Shown here: piece after piece, positions 17,751-25,564 of the stretch
Numbering within the stretch: position 1 is the stretch's first letter
How the letters are laid out: the number at the start of each line of letters is the position of its first letter
Source of the DNA: UBA1801 sp035353395
GTDB lineage: Bacteria > Acidobacteriota > Holophagae > Holophagales > Holophagaceae
DNA: 38,644 nucleotides
Assembly (NCBI GenBank): GCA_035353395.1
Contig: DAOPZL010000024.1
Coordinates: 1-38,644, forward strand
Direction of reading: 5' to 3'
The notes under the pieces: model-generated
The model's input: only the letters and a program-made list of their open reading frames with translations
What the model was told of the DNA's origin: nothing
Database searches by the model: none
Program-made: the position numbers and the translations under genes

Positions 17751-18223
17751 CCGCGCGCCCTCCTGGCCAGGCCGTAGCCGGAGCCCGTCAGGGCGAGGAG
17801 CGTCAGCCCCAGGAAGCGCCCCGCGGGAAGCACGCTCATCCCCCACCCCGCCAGGCAGCAGGCGCCGATGAAGCCCAGGGAGGTGCCGAAGGTGGCCTTT
17901 CCCCGGGACAGGAGCCATTCACACCCCAGGATCGCCGCGCCTGCCGCGGCGCCGGAGACCACCCCCAGCCAGGCCGCGGAAGGCTCGGATCCGCCCGGCT
18001 GGACGACCGCGAAGGCGAAGAAGGGGAGGATCTCGAGAAAGCACAAGGCCTTGGCGGTCCCCGCCGCCCCGAACACCCTGGCCGCGCCGTGGGCGTAGAC
18101 GGCCAGCACCACGAAAGCCAGGCCCGGCGTCACCTGAGGGGGGTGCAGCCGCATGATCCCCGCGGCGGCGGCCAGCAGCAGCCCGAAATGGAGGGCCCGG
18201 AGGAGGAGCCTAGCGCCCGGCAT
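17747..18223 (-). CDS. Small integral membrane protein
   Basis: 158 residues with four to five predicted helices (about 7-23, 30-47, 58-75, 85-105, 118-150) and short basic loops. No known family is recognised. It overlaps the upstream exported-protein gene by 14 bases and the next gene by ATGA, so it is translated as part of the MoxR/VWA operon. It is probably an inner-membrane partner of the neighbouring VWA proteins (inference from position only). Confidence 0.75.
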   Translation of the reverse strand: MPGARLLLRALHFGLLLAAAAGIMRLHPPQVTPGLAFVVLAVYAHGAARVFGAAGTAKALCFLEILPFFAFAVVQPGGSEPSAAWLGVVSGAAAGAAILGCEWLLSRGKATFGTSLGFIGACCLAGWGMSVLPAGRFLGLTLLALTGSGYGLARRARG

Positions 18224-19133
18224 GAAGCACCCAGCCTGTCGTAAAGGCTTCTGAAGTCATGAGCCGCTCCCCGGTGATCGTGGGGGGACTGGAGAAACGC
18301 ACCTGCCCGCCGGGGGGCACCACGTCGTCCACCGGAATGCCTGTTCCGGCCGGAGCCCGGAGGGCCACCAGCTCCAGCCCCCCGGAGCCCTCGGCATCGA
18401 CGTAGGCGATGCGCGTGCAGCCGGGCGCCTCCCGGACCGTCCGCCTGACGGTCCCGGGCACCTTCCCGTCCGGGAAGACCAGGCTGAACAGCACGGCTCT
18501 GGGAGCGGCCAGGGAGAACACCGCGGCGGTGGTTCCGAGGGCGGCCAGGATCACGAGGGCGCGCGCCTCACGCCGGCGGCTCGCCGAAGCGGCCAGGGCG
18601 ACCAGCGCGAAGGCGCCCAGCAGCAGGAGGGGGGCGCGGTCCACCGGCAGCGTGAAGAGCGCGGAGGAGGCCTGGAAGGCCGCCGTGACGACGTCGGAGC
18701 CCCTGAAGTCGAAGGCCGCCGGCCCGTCTCCATGCTGCACGATCAGGAGCGGGGCCTCCAGGCCGCGCATCCGGAGCCGCAGGGCGGCTTCGGCGGGATC
18801 CGGCGTTCCCGGCGCGGCAGCCTCGAAGGTGGCCGACCGTCCCGCTCCGGGCTCGTCGACCACGACCTCGAGGTTCCGGATGTCCTCGTCCAGGTAGAAG
18901 TCCGCATCCAGGGAGCGGGTCCGGGCCGCCACGGGGGCCCGGAACAGGAGGACCCTGGCGCCGTCCCAACGCAGGCCCCACAGCTCCAGCCGCCCCAGGA
19001 GCCCCTCGTCGTCCACCACCGCCGCCCTGTTGATGCGGTAGGGCCGGAAGGGTCCTCCCTCCAGGCGGAGGCCGGGAGAGGCCGTCGCGGCGGCCGCGAG
19101 CAGGAGGGCGAGAGCCGCGCAGCGGGCCTTCAT
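18210..19133 (-). CDS. Exported or membrane-tethered protein of unknown function
   Basis: 307 residues. A clear signal peptide (MKARC, then a Leu/Ala-rich core to about residue 18, ASPG cleavage region) is followed by a mainly beta-strand periplasmic region of about 20-160. Two membrane helices lie at about 172-188 and 193-215, then a second soluble region of about 220-307. The topology suggests two periplasmic domains joined by a membrane hairpin. No family is recognised. The ATG overlaps the stop of the upstream VWA gene (ATGA at 19130-19133). Context suggests it is an envelope component of the MoxR/VWA system. Confidence 0.78.
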   Translation of the reverse strand: MKARCAALALLLAAAATASPGLRLEGGPFRPYRINRAAVVDDEGLLGRLELWGLRWDGARVLLFRAPVAARTRSLDADFYLDEDIRNLEVVVDEPGAGRSATFEAAAPGTPDPAEAALRLRMRGLEAPLLIVQHGDGPAAFDFRGSDVVTAAFQASSALFTLPVDRAPLLLLGAFALVALAASASRRREARALVILAALGTTAAVFSLAAPRAVLFSLVFPDGKVPGTVRRTVREAPGCTRIAYVDAEGSGGLELVALRAPAGTGIPVDDVVPPGGQVRFSSPPTITGERLMTSEAFTTGWVLHAGR

Positions 19134-21400
19134 CGCTTCACGCGCAGCAGGATCGTGCAGGCCAGGGAGGCCGTGAAGAACAGGATGAGCCAGGCCGAGG
19201 GCAGGTGGACGAGCTTCACCGGCTTCGGGCGATAGGCCGCGAGGGCGGCGTCCGCATCGCTGCGGACGCCGCCCAGGCCTCCGTTCACCGCGATCCGGAA
19301 GGAGGCCAGGCTGCCCCCCCGGTCCAGGATCGAGGCGTTCCAGAGGCCGAAGAAGGGCGGCACGGGCTCGGCGACCCAGCTCCCGGAGTCCGCCCGGCGG
19401 AACGGGGTCTCCAGCGGCGGCGCCCCGGTCCTGGAAAGCAGCAGGACCGGAGCCACCAGGCTGTCGCTGCGGGCCAGGACGGTGAGCCCCCTGGCGGTCT
19501 CCACGACGCGCACCCGGGCCGGACGACGGGCGAAGAGCGCATCCAGACGGTCCTTGAAGGCGCCCACCGCCGCCTGGGCCGAGAAGAAGTCGGCCGTGTA
19601 GGTCCCGTAGAGATCACTGCCGAAGAACAGCACCGCCCGGTTGCCCAGCTCCCTGCCGGCGAGCAGAGGATCCCCGACTCCGTTGGTGAACAGGACCGAG
19701 GCCGTGGCGGAGGGCGTGTACTGGGCCATGCCGCCGATCCAGGCCACCCGCTCGCCGTTCATCGCCAGGACCGGGGACCGCCCCTGGGCGAAGACGGCCC
19801 GCGCCTCGCTCATGCGGTCCTCGAAGAGCAGTCCCGGGATCGCATCCGTCGACACCACCGGGTAGTAGCGGCCGCCGGTCTGGAGGGCGAGACGCTCCAG
19901 GAGCGCGCGGTTCGCGTCCGCGCCCACCCCCATGGCCGAGATGCTGATGCCCCGGCTCCGGGCTTCCTCCGCCAGGGCCTGGAAGTCCGCGGGCTTGGTC
20001 ACCCCGTCGGTGATCAGCACCACGTGCTTGGCCGTGATGGGCTGCCCGGCCAGGCGGTCGAGCCCGTCCGCCAGGGCCGGATGGAGATCGGTGCCGCCGC
20101 CCGCGGTCAGGGGCTCCAGCTCCGGCGCCGCATGGATGCCGGAATTGACCTGGAACGCATGGACCCACCGGCGCTCGTCGGAGAAGAGCATCATCCCGAC
20201 CAGGTCGCTGGGCTTGAGGTTCCGCAGGAGCTCGAGCCCCGTCACCTTGGCGAGGGAGAGCTTGTCCCCGAACATGGATCCGGACACATCGATGAGGATG
20301 AGGGCCGCCAGGTCAGGCAGATCCTTCAGGGAACGGGGCAGGAGCGTGACGGGCAGCAGCTCCTCGAGGGCGGGGTTGTCTCCCTTCCTCCCGAATTCGG
20401 GCGCGTCCGCCACGAAGAGGAGGGAGCCCGTGCGCCGCGAGGCCACGTCGAGCAGTCCGTCGCGCAGGCGTCCCTGGATGCTTCCGAGGGGCACCCCATC
20501 CAGGACCACCAGTTCGAAGGCGAGCAGGTCCAGGCGGGAGGCCTCTTCCGGGGTCGCGCGCCTGGAGGGATAGAGCGCCTCCACGAAGGAGCGGCGGGGG
20601 GCCTTTCCGCTGACGATCAGCACCTTGGGGCTCTCCTCCAGGTCCGCCCCGACCGAAAGCCGCCTCTCGAGCACCCGCCCCGCCGGATCCCGGAACGTGA
20701 CGGTAAGCGAGGAGAGCTCCGACCGGTCCGCCGAAAGCCGCAGCACGAGATCCTGCGGCAGGCCCGCTCCCGTGGATTCATGGAGCAGGCTCTCCCGGGT
20801 CCGCACCTGGACGGAGGCGCAGTTCCTGGCCTCGGGACCGAGGAGGAGGTCGAAGGCGACCCGCCGTTCCGAGGGCGCGTAGCGCACCCCCAGGGCCTGG
20901 ACGAGAGGCTCCTTCCGCTGGCCGCGCACCTCGACGGCCAGGGGGACCGGCCCCGCGGCCTTCCGGAGAGCATCCAGCTCCGCGGGCAGGGGAGGTTCAT
21001 CGAGCACGACGCGGGCCCGCCGGAAGGGGCCGAGACCGGATTCCAGGTCCCGGATCACCGGATCGAGGCCCGCCTGATCGGGCAGATCGATCCGGTCGGA
21101 GACCGCGCGTCCCGGAGGCACGGAGAGCAGGCGATCGGGCAGCACGGCGAAGGTGTCCCGCCCGCCCCGCACGCCCTCCGCTCCCGCGCGGCCCAGGGCC
21201 AGGTAGCAGCGCTCGGGCAGCAGGAAGGCGGGCACCGGGAGGCCCGCATCGGCCCAGTAGGCGAGGAGGCAGAGGAAGGGCAGCGGGACCAGGATCGCCT
21301 TCGCCCAGTCCAGCCCCGCAAGCCATGTCCCCGGACCGCTGCGGACCCAGGCGCGGAAGGGGAGTCCTTTGGAGTTCCAGTGATCCACGGTAGATCTCAT
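19130..21400 (-). CDS. Large membrane-anchored VWA domain protein
   Basis: The first gene of the eight-gene operon, 756 residues. A helix at about 29-49 anchors the N terminus. A soluble region follows, with a glutamine-amidotransferase-like patch (FELVVLDGVPLGS, about 295-307). A VWA domain lies at about 365-545 with an intact metal site: DVSGSM (371-376), Thr437 in GGGTDLH and Asp465 in ITDG. A beta-rich segment precedes a C-terminal helix at about 731-751. The start at 21400 is chosen because the only earlier in-frame start is a TTG at 21451 inside TTGACA. Its SD is weak. A promoter and two hairpins lie upstream. The protein resembles large VWA membrane proteins linked to MoxR clusters; its ligand is unknown. 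Confidence 0.88.
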   Translation of the reverse strand: MRSTVDHWNSKGLPFRAWVRSGPGTWLAGLDWAKAILVPLPFLCLLAYWADAGLPVPAFLLPERCYLALGRAGAEGVRGGRDTFAVLPDRLLSVPPGRAVSDRIDLPDQAGLDPVIRDLESGLGPFRRARVVLDEPPLPAELDALRKAAGPVPLAVEVRGQRKEPLVQALGVRYAPSERRVAFDLLLGPEARNCASVQVRTRESLLHESTGAGLPQDLVLRLSADRSELSSLTVTFRDPAGRVLERRLSVGADLEESPKVLIVSGKAPRRSFVEALYPSRRATPEEASRLDLLAFELVVLDGVPLGSIQGRLRDGLLDVASRRTGSLLFVADAPEFGRKGDNPALEELLPVTLLPRSLKDLPDLAALILIDVSGSMFGDKLSLAKVTGLELLRNLKPSDLVGMMLFSDERRWVHAFQVNSGIHAAPELEPLTAGGGTDLHPALADGLDRLAGQPITAKHVVLITDGVTKPADFQALAEEARSRGISISAMGVGADANRALLERLALQTGGRYYPVVSTDAIPGLLFEDRMSEARAVFAQGRSPVLAMNGERVAWIGGMAQYTPSATASVLFTNGVGDPLLAGRELGNRAVLFFGSDLYGTYTADFFSAQAAVGAFKDRLDALFARRPARVRVVETARGLTVLARSDSLVAPVLLLSRTGAPPLETPFRRADSGSWVAEPVPPFFGLWNASILDRGGSLASFRIAVNGGLGGVRSDADAALAAYRPKPVKLVHLPSAWLILFFTASLACTILLRVKR

Positions 21401-21457
21401 GGAAAGAAAGAAAGGCTCATCCAGGTAGCCTGCTTCTTCCCGGATTGTCAACGGAAA

Positions 21458-21490
21458 ATCGGGAATCTTTCCCGATCCCGTCTCGGGATC
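21458..21490 (-). promoter_or_regulatory. Two overlapping hairpins in the leader of the MoxR/VWA operon
   Basis: 21458-21476 is a perfect 8-bp inverted repeat with a 3-base loop. 21474-21490 is a perfect 7-bp inverted repeat, also with a 3-base loop; the two share 3 bases. Both use an ATCGGGA/GATCCCG theme. They lie between the predicted transcription start (about 21505) and the ATG (21400), so they could be mutually exclusive RNA hairpins or tandem operator sites. Confidence 0.5.
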
Positions 21491-21511
21491 ATCACGGCAA
21501 TAATGATATAA

Positions 21512-21540
21512 ATTTTAATATTATTTGTTTTAAATCACAA
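21512..21540 (-). promoter_or_regulatory. Promoter of the MoxR/VWA operon
   Basis: On the minus strand TTGTGA (21540-21535) and TAAAAT (21517-21512) are separated by exactly 17 bases within a short AT-rich island. This is a good sigma-70-type match and would start RNA near 21505, leaving a leader of about 105 bases. It lies just past the stop of the nuoG-like gene, so the operon has its own promoter. Confidence 0.55.
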
Positions 21541-21562
21541 ATTTGACCAGGAATGTTTCCCA

Positions 21563-22999
21563 TCATCCCTCGGCGGGAACGACCTGGACCGGGCGCAGGA
21601 CCCGGAGCCAGGCCGTGGCCGGCCTTACGCCCTGGGGAGGTTCGAGCGCCTTCTGGTAGCGTCGGAGCTTCCCCTCGTGGTTGATCACGAAGTCGCTCTC
21701 CTCCAGGTAGGTCGCCACGGGCAGGCAGGCGGTGGCCCACTCGCTGATCCCGGAGGGGAGGGGCTCCAGCGCCAGGCTGAAGGGAACCTCGGCGAGGATC
21801 CGGCGCAGGGTCTCCAGTTCCCTGGCGCTCGTGAAGGCCTCGTCGTGGAGGATCACCACGGCCTTCACGGCGCCTTCGCGCACCATGTCCAGCAGGTCCT
21901 CCAGGTGCCCGAACCGGTAGCCCCGCTCGGCGAATCCGCGCCGGTTGAAGATGCCGTCGCCGCTGGTCTGGAGGGCGGGGAACTGGATCGGGCACAGCTT
22001 GTCCCCGGATCCGAAGCGGAGAAGGTCCCCGCTGGCCAGTTCGGCCAGCCGCTGGGCCGTATCGCAGCCGAAGGTCCCCTGCCCGACGACCGCCACGGGG
22101 CCGCTCGTCCGCAGGGCCTCGGCGATCGCCTCCACGGTGGAGGGCCGGCCTCCGAGCTTCGGCTCCCTGGGCCGGAGGGCCGGATCCAGGTCGTAGCGGT
22201 GATAGCTGTCGCGCTCCTCGTCGAGGATGAAGCAGGTGGAGGGCTGTCCCTCCAGCGGCCGGGGCCTGAACCGCCAGACGCGGTTCTGGTCCACGTCGGC
22301 CCAGATCGGGCTCGCCATGGCGCCATGCCGGCTGAGGGTGGGGACGGCCTTCAGGTACCAGACCCGCTTGGTGAAGCGGAAGTCGCGGCTGGTGAGGGCG
22401 CCGACCGGACAGAGGTCCACGATGTTCCCGGCCAGGGGGTTCCCGTCCATGGATTTCCCGGCGTAGGTGGAGACTTCGAGCTTCGCCCCGCGGTTGATCA
22501 TGGTCAGCTCGGAGGTGCCCGAGACCTCCCGCGTGAAGCGCACGCAGCGCGTGCAGTGGATGCACCGGTTCTTGTCGAGCACGATGCGGGCGCCCAGATC
22601 CTCGTAGGGGTAGCGCCGCTTGGGCTCCACCATGCGGCTGTCGCCGCTGCCGTACTGGTAGCTGTAGTCCTGGAGCCTGCACTCCCCGGCCTGGTCGCAG
22701 ATGGGGCAGTCCAGGGGATGGTTCAGGAGCAGGAATTCCATGATCCCCGCCCGGGCGTCGGCCACCGTCGGGGAATCCGTGCGGACCTCCATGCCCTCGG
22801 CCGCCATCGTGGTGCAGGACGTGGCCAGCTTGGGCTGGCCCTTGATCTCCACCATGCACATGCGGCAGGTGGCCACCGGCGCGAGGGCGGGGTGGTAGCA
22901 GTAGTGGGGGATCTCGATCCCCGCCTGCCGGCACGCGTCCAGGAGCAGGGTTCCCGGCTCCACGGTGATTTCCTGGTCGTTGATCCTGAGCTTGGGCAT
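21563..22999 (-). CDS. Short NuoG-like iron-sulfur protein
   Basis: 478 residues, related to the G subunit of NADH:quinone oxidoreductase (complex I) and to hydrogenase diaphorase subunits. An N-terminal [2Fe-2S] domain has Cys34, 45, 48 and 62. A His94, Cys98, Cys101, Cys107 cluster site follows, then CIHCTRC (146-152) with Cys197 in LCPVGALT. The next segment normally carries the N7 cysteines after VWxLK; here it reads TLSRHGAMASPIW, with none. The molybdopterin-fold domain is cut short (about 230-478, against 600-800 residues in full NuoG). AAGGA precedes the ATG at 22999. No other nuo gene is nearby, so it may serve a complex I encoded elsewhere or another electron-bifurcating enzyme. Confidence 0.85.
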   Translation of the reverse strand: MPKLRINDQEITVEPGTLLLDACRQAGIEIPHYCYHPALAPVATCRMCMVEIKGQPKLATSCTTMAAEGMEVRTDSPTVADARAGIMEFLLLNHPLDCPICDQAGECRLQDYSYQYGSGDSRMVEPKRRYPYEDLGARIVLDKNRCIHCTRCVRFTREVSGTSELTMINRGAKLEVSTYAGKSMDGNPLAGNIVDLCPVGALTSRDFRFTKRVWYLKAVPTLSRHGAMASPIWADVDQNRVWRFRPRPLEGQPSTCFILDEERDSYHRYDLDPALRPREPKLGGRPSTVEAIAEALRTSGPVAVVGQGTFGCDTAQRLAELASGDLLRFGSGDKLCPIQFPALQTSGDGIFNRRGFAERGYRFGHLEDLLDMVREGAVKAVVILHDEAFTSARELETLRRILAEVPFSLALEPLPSGISEWATACLPVATYLEESDFVINHEGKLRRYQKALEPPQGVRPATAWLRVLRPVQVVPAEG

Positions 23000-23061
23000 G
23001 GGTCCTTCCGGTCACCAAAGGATGCGCTCAAGCCCCTGGAAACCGCAAGCCGGACGGGCGT

Positions 23062-23403
23062 TCAGGACTGGGCCGGGGAGTTCACGAGGCAGTTCCGGCA
23101 GAAGTTCAGGAAGTCGTTCAGGTCCCGGTAGTCCGTGCTCACGCCGGAAGGGACCACGTTCGGGATCGTGACCCGCTTGCGGAGTTCCCCGCAGGCCTCC
23201 AGGGAGAAGACGAACCACGCGAAGCGCTCCGCCTCGGTGGAGAGGTTGACCGAGACGATCCGGGTCTCGAAGAAGAGCTCCGGCCGGGCCGACACGCCGC
23301 TGATGACCCGCCAGTCCGGGATGTGGCCCTTCTTGACGAACTCCGTCTTCAGCTCCTCCAGGGTGTGCTGGACGGTGAACTGGACTTCCACCTGGACATC
23401 CAT
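23062..23403 (-). CDS. Hypothetical protein, 113 aa
   Basis: A small soluble protein I do not recognise. It opens with alternating polar and hydrophobic residues (MDVQVEVQFTVQHTLEEL), which look like a beta strand leading into a helix. It has Cys81, Cys102 and Cys105, the last two in NFCRNCL near the C terminus, a possible metal or redox pair. The start at 23403 is firm: GGAGG lies 7 bases upstream. It lies 62 bases before the nuoG-like gene on the same strand, so the two may be co-transcribed, and it is divergent from purH. Confidence 0.75.
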   Translation of the reverse strand: MDVQVEVQFTVQHTLEELKTEFVKKGHIPDWRVISGVSARPELFFETRIVSVNLSTEAERFAWFVFSLEACGELRKRVTIPNVVPSGVSTDYRDLNDFLNFCRNCLVNSPAQS

Positions 23404-23553
23404 GGGGCTGCCTCCACGTCTCCCATCGGTTCCGGACTTGGAAAAATTGAATTCCTGATGGATCCACGCCAAGGAAACGGCCCGGAGTCCATGCAAGACC
23501 TGCGCTTCCCGCCTCATTCCGCCCGTGAAACAATGACTCTTTGCGAGGTTCCC

Positions 23554-25095
23554 ATGGCCACCGCCCTGTTCTCGGTCTACGACAAAACCGGCCTGCTGCC
23601 CCTGGCGAAAGGCCTCCGCGAGATGGGCTGGTCCCTGCTGGCCACGGGCGGAACCCTCAAGGCCCTCCGGGAAGGCGGGCTCGAGGTCCAGGAGGTGGCC
23701 GACTACACCGGCGCGCCCGAATGCTTCGACGGGCGCGTGAAGACGCTCCACCCCAGGATCCACGGAGGCCTCCTCTTCCGCCGCGACGAGGAGAGCCACG
23801 TGGCGGACGCCGCGCGCCTGGGCATCTCCCCGATCGATCTCGTGGTGGTGAACCTCTATCCCTTCGAGGCGACCATCGCCAAGCCCCGCGTCGGCTTCGC
23901 GGAGTGCATCGAGCAGATCGACATCGGCGGCCCCAGCATGGTGCGTTCCGCCGCGAAGAACCACGCCGCGGTCACCGTGCTGACGGACCCCGCCCAGTAC
24001 GACGCCTTCCTGGAAAAGCAGAAGGCCGGGACCTGGGACCTGGAGGACCGCCGGGCCTGCGCCCTGGCCGCCTTCCAGCGCACCGCCGCCTACGATGCGG
24101 CCATCTCCACCTGGATGGCAGGCCAGGTCGGCCAGGAGGCCGAAGGGCTCCCGGAACGCCTGGGCATCGGCCTCGTCTCCAGGCAGGGCCTGCGCTACGG
24201 CGAGAATCCCCACCAGGCCGCGGCCTTCTATGTCCAGCCCGGCGCGAAGACGGAAGGCATCGCGGCCTGCGAACAGCTCCAGGGCAAGGAACTGAGCTTC
24301 AACAACCTCCTGGACGCGGACGGCGCGGCCCGCACCGTCTTCCAGTTCGCGGCCCCCTCCTGCGTCATCGTGAAGCACAACAATCCCTGCGGCGTGGGTC
24401 GCGGGCCCCACGCCCTCGAGGCCTTCCTCAAGGCCCAGGCCGGGGATCCCGTCTCCGCCTTCGGCGGCATCGCCGCCTTCAACCGCCCGATCGGGCCCGA
24501 GGTGGCCCAGGCCATGGTGCAGAGCTTCTGGGAGGTGGTCCTGGCGCCGGGGTTCGCCCTCGAAGCCCTGGACATCTTCGCCGCCAAGAAGAACCTCCGC
24601 CTGCTCAGGACTCCCGCCACCTGGCCCCTTTCCGCCAACGGCCTGGACCTGCGCAGCATCGCGGGCGGCTTCCTGGTGCAGCGCCCGGACGACAAGTTCG
24701 CGGCCGTGGACCAGTGGGAGGTGAAGGCCTCGGGGCACGGCCCCAAGCCGCTCCAGGAGGACCTGGTCCTGGCGCAGACGGTGGCCAAGGCCGTCAAGTC
24801 CAACAGCATCGTCCTCGTGAAGGACGGCGGGACGGTGGGCATCGGCGCGGGCCAGATGAGCCGCGTGGACTCCGTCGAGATCGCCTGCCGCAAGGCCGGG
24901 GAGCGCGCCAAGGGCGCGATCCTGGGCAGCGACGCCTACTTCCCCTTCGCCGACGGCCTGGAGCTGGCCGCCCGGCACGGCGTGACGACCTTCATCGAAC
25001 CCGGCGGCAGCATCCGCGACAAGGAGGTCATCGAGGCCGCCCAGAAGCTGGGCGTCTGGCTCTTCTTCACGGGCATGCGGCACTTCAGGCACTAG
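23554..25095 (+). CDS. purH: Bifunctional AICAR transformylase/IMP cyclohydrolase PurH
   Basis: A 513-residue enzyme for the last two steps of IMP synthesis: formylation of AICAR with 10-formyl-THF, then ring closure. The N-terminal MGS-like IMP cyclohydrolase domain covers about 1-145 (SVYDKTGL, ATGGT, GGPSMVRSAAKNH). The AICAR transformylase domain fills the rest, with RYGENPHQ and the catalytic KHNNPCG. The C-terminal MRHFRH is the normal PurH end, so the gene is complete. GAGG lies 5 bases before ATG 23554; another ATG at 23533 in frame is less well placed. An inverted-repeat element begins at the very last base of its stop codon. Confidence 0.97.
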   Translation: MATALFSVYDKTGLLPLAKGLREMGWSLLATGGTLKALREGGLEVQEVADYTGAPECFDGRVKTLHPRIHGGLLFRRDEESHVADAARLGISPIDLVVVNLYPFEATIAKPRVGFAECIEQIDIGGPSMVRSAAKNHAAVTVLTDPAQYDAFLEKQKAGTWDLEDRRACALAAFQRTAAYDAAISTWMAGQVGQEAEGLPERLGIGLVSRQGLRYGENPHQAAAFYVQPGAKTEGIAACEQLQGKELSFNNLLDADGAARTVFQFAAPSCVIVKHNNPCGVGRGPHALEAFLKAQAGDPVSAFGGIAAFNRPIGPEVAQAMVQSFWEVVLAPGFALEALDIFAAKKNLRLLRTPATWPLSANGLDLRSIAGGFLVQRPDDKFAAVDQWEVKASGHGPKPLQEDLVLAQTVAKAVKSNSIVLVKDGGTVGIGAGQMSRVDSVEIACRKAGERAKGAILGSDAYFPFADGLELAARHGVTTFIEPGGSIRDKEVIEAAQKLGVWLFFTGMRHFRH

Positions 25096-25559
25096 AACCG
25101 CGAAAAGCGCGAAAGGACGCGAAAGGAAATGCCGGGATCCGATCTCCTGCACCCGAACGAGAGCTACACCCTGATGGGAGCCGCGTTCGAAGTCTACAAG
25201 GAACTGGGTCCCGGATTCCTGGAGGCGGTCTACGAAGAGGCACTCTGCCGCGAACTCGCCTCCCGCCAAGTGCCCTTCCGTCGGCAAGTTCCGCTGGAGA
25301 TCCAGTACAAAGGCGCCACGCTCAACAAGCGCTATGTATGCGACCTGCTGGCTTATGGCGGAATCATCCTGGAACTGAAAGCCGTCCAGCGCATCACCGA
25401 TATCGATGTGGCTCAGGCCCTCAACTACTTGAAAGCCACCAGGTACGACCTGGCATTGATCCTCAATTTCAGTGCTCCTGACCAACTCGAGTGGAAGCGG
25501 ATCGTCCGCACCCATGCTTAATCGTCATCTTTCGCGCATTTTCGCGCCTTTCGCGGTTC
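25095..25559. mobile_element. Inverted-repeat element carrying a GxxExxY nuclease gene
   Basis: Arms of 31 bases at 25095-25125 and 25529-25559 are inverted repeats of each other, identical at 27 of 31 positions. Each arm is built from three CGCGAAA units about 10 bases apart. The 465-base unit encloses a single gene, the GxxExxY protein, and sits exactly between the last base of the purH stop and 5 bases before the alaS ATG. No target duplication is evident. The layout (one gene, inverted ends, neat intergenic placement) looks like a small mobile element. Mobility is inferred, not shown. Confidence 0.65.
25129..25521 (+). CDS. GxxExxY protein (PD-(D/E)XK nuclease-like)
   Basis: A 130-residue protein of the GxxExxY family. 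The name motif is GFLEAVY (Gly29, Glu32, Tyr35). A PD-(D/E)XK nuclease core is visible as CDLLAYGG (Asp72), LELK (Glu82, Lys84) and a downstream Gln96 in DVAQALNYL, the usual helix that follows the active site. The family's function is unknown; its members often occur in many copies per genome. The ATG is the first in frame, with a GGA close to it and AAGGA about 11 bases upstream, both inside the left repeat arm. The stop lies 7 bases before the right arm, so the gene depends on the element for its translation signals. Confidence 0.9.
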   Translation: MPGSDLLHPNESYTLMGAAFEVYKELGPGFLEAVYEEALCRELASRQVPFRRQVPLEIQYKGATLNKRYVCDLLAYGGIILELKAVQRITDIDVAQALNYLKATRYDLALILNFSAPDQLEWKRIVRTHA

Positions 25560-25564
25560 CCACC

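Noticed and set aside
21401..21451. A TTG start for the large VWA protein at 21451
   Set aside because: The TTG is part of TTGACA with no SD upstream, and the extra 17 residues are not needed by the protein; ATG 21400 is preferred, though its own SD is weak.
21443..21451. TTGACA (minus strand, 21451-21446) as a -35 element
   Set aside because: The hexamer 17 bases downstream is CTACCT, a poor -10, and the better TTGTGA-17-TAAAAT lies upstream.
25095..25130. A short CRISPR array from the CGCGAAA repeats
   Set aside because: Units are about 10 bases with 2-3 base spacing and form the arms of an inverted repeat; no spacers or cas genes are present.
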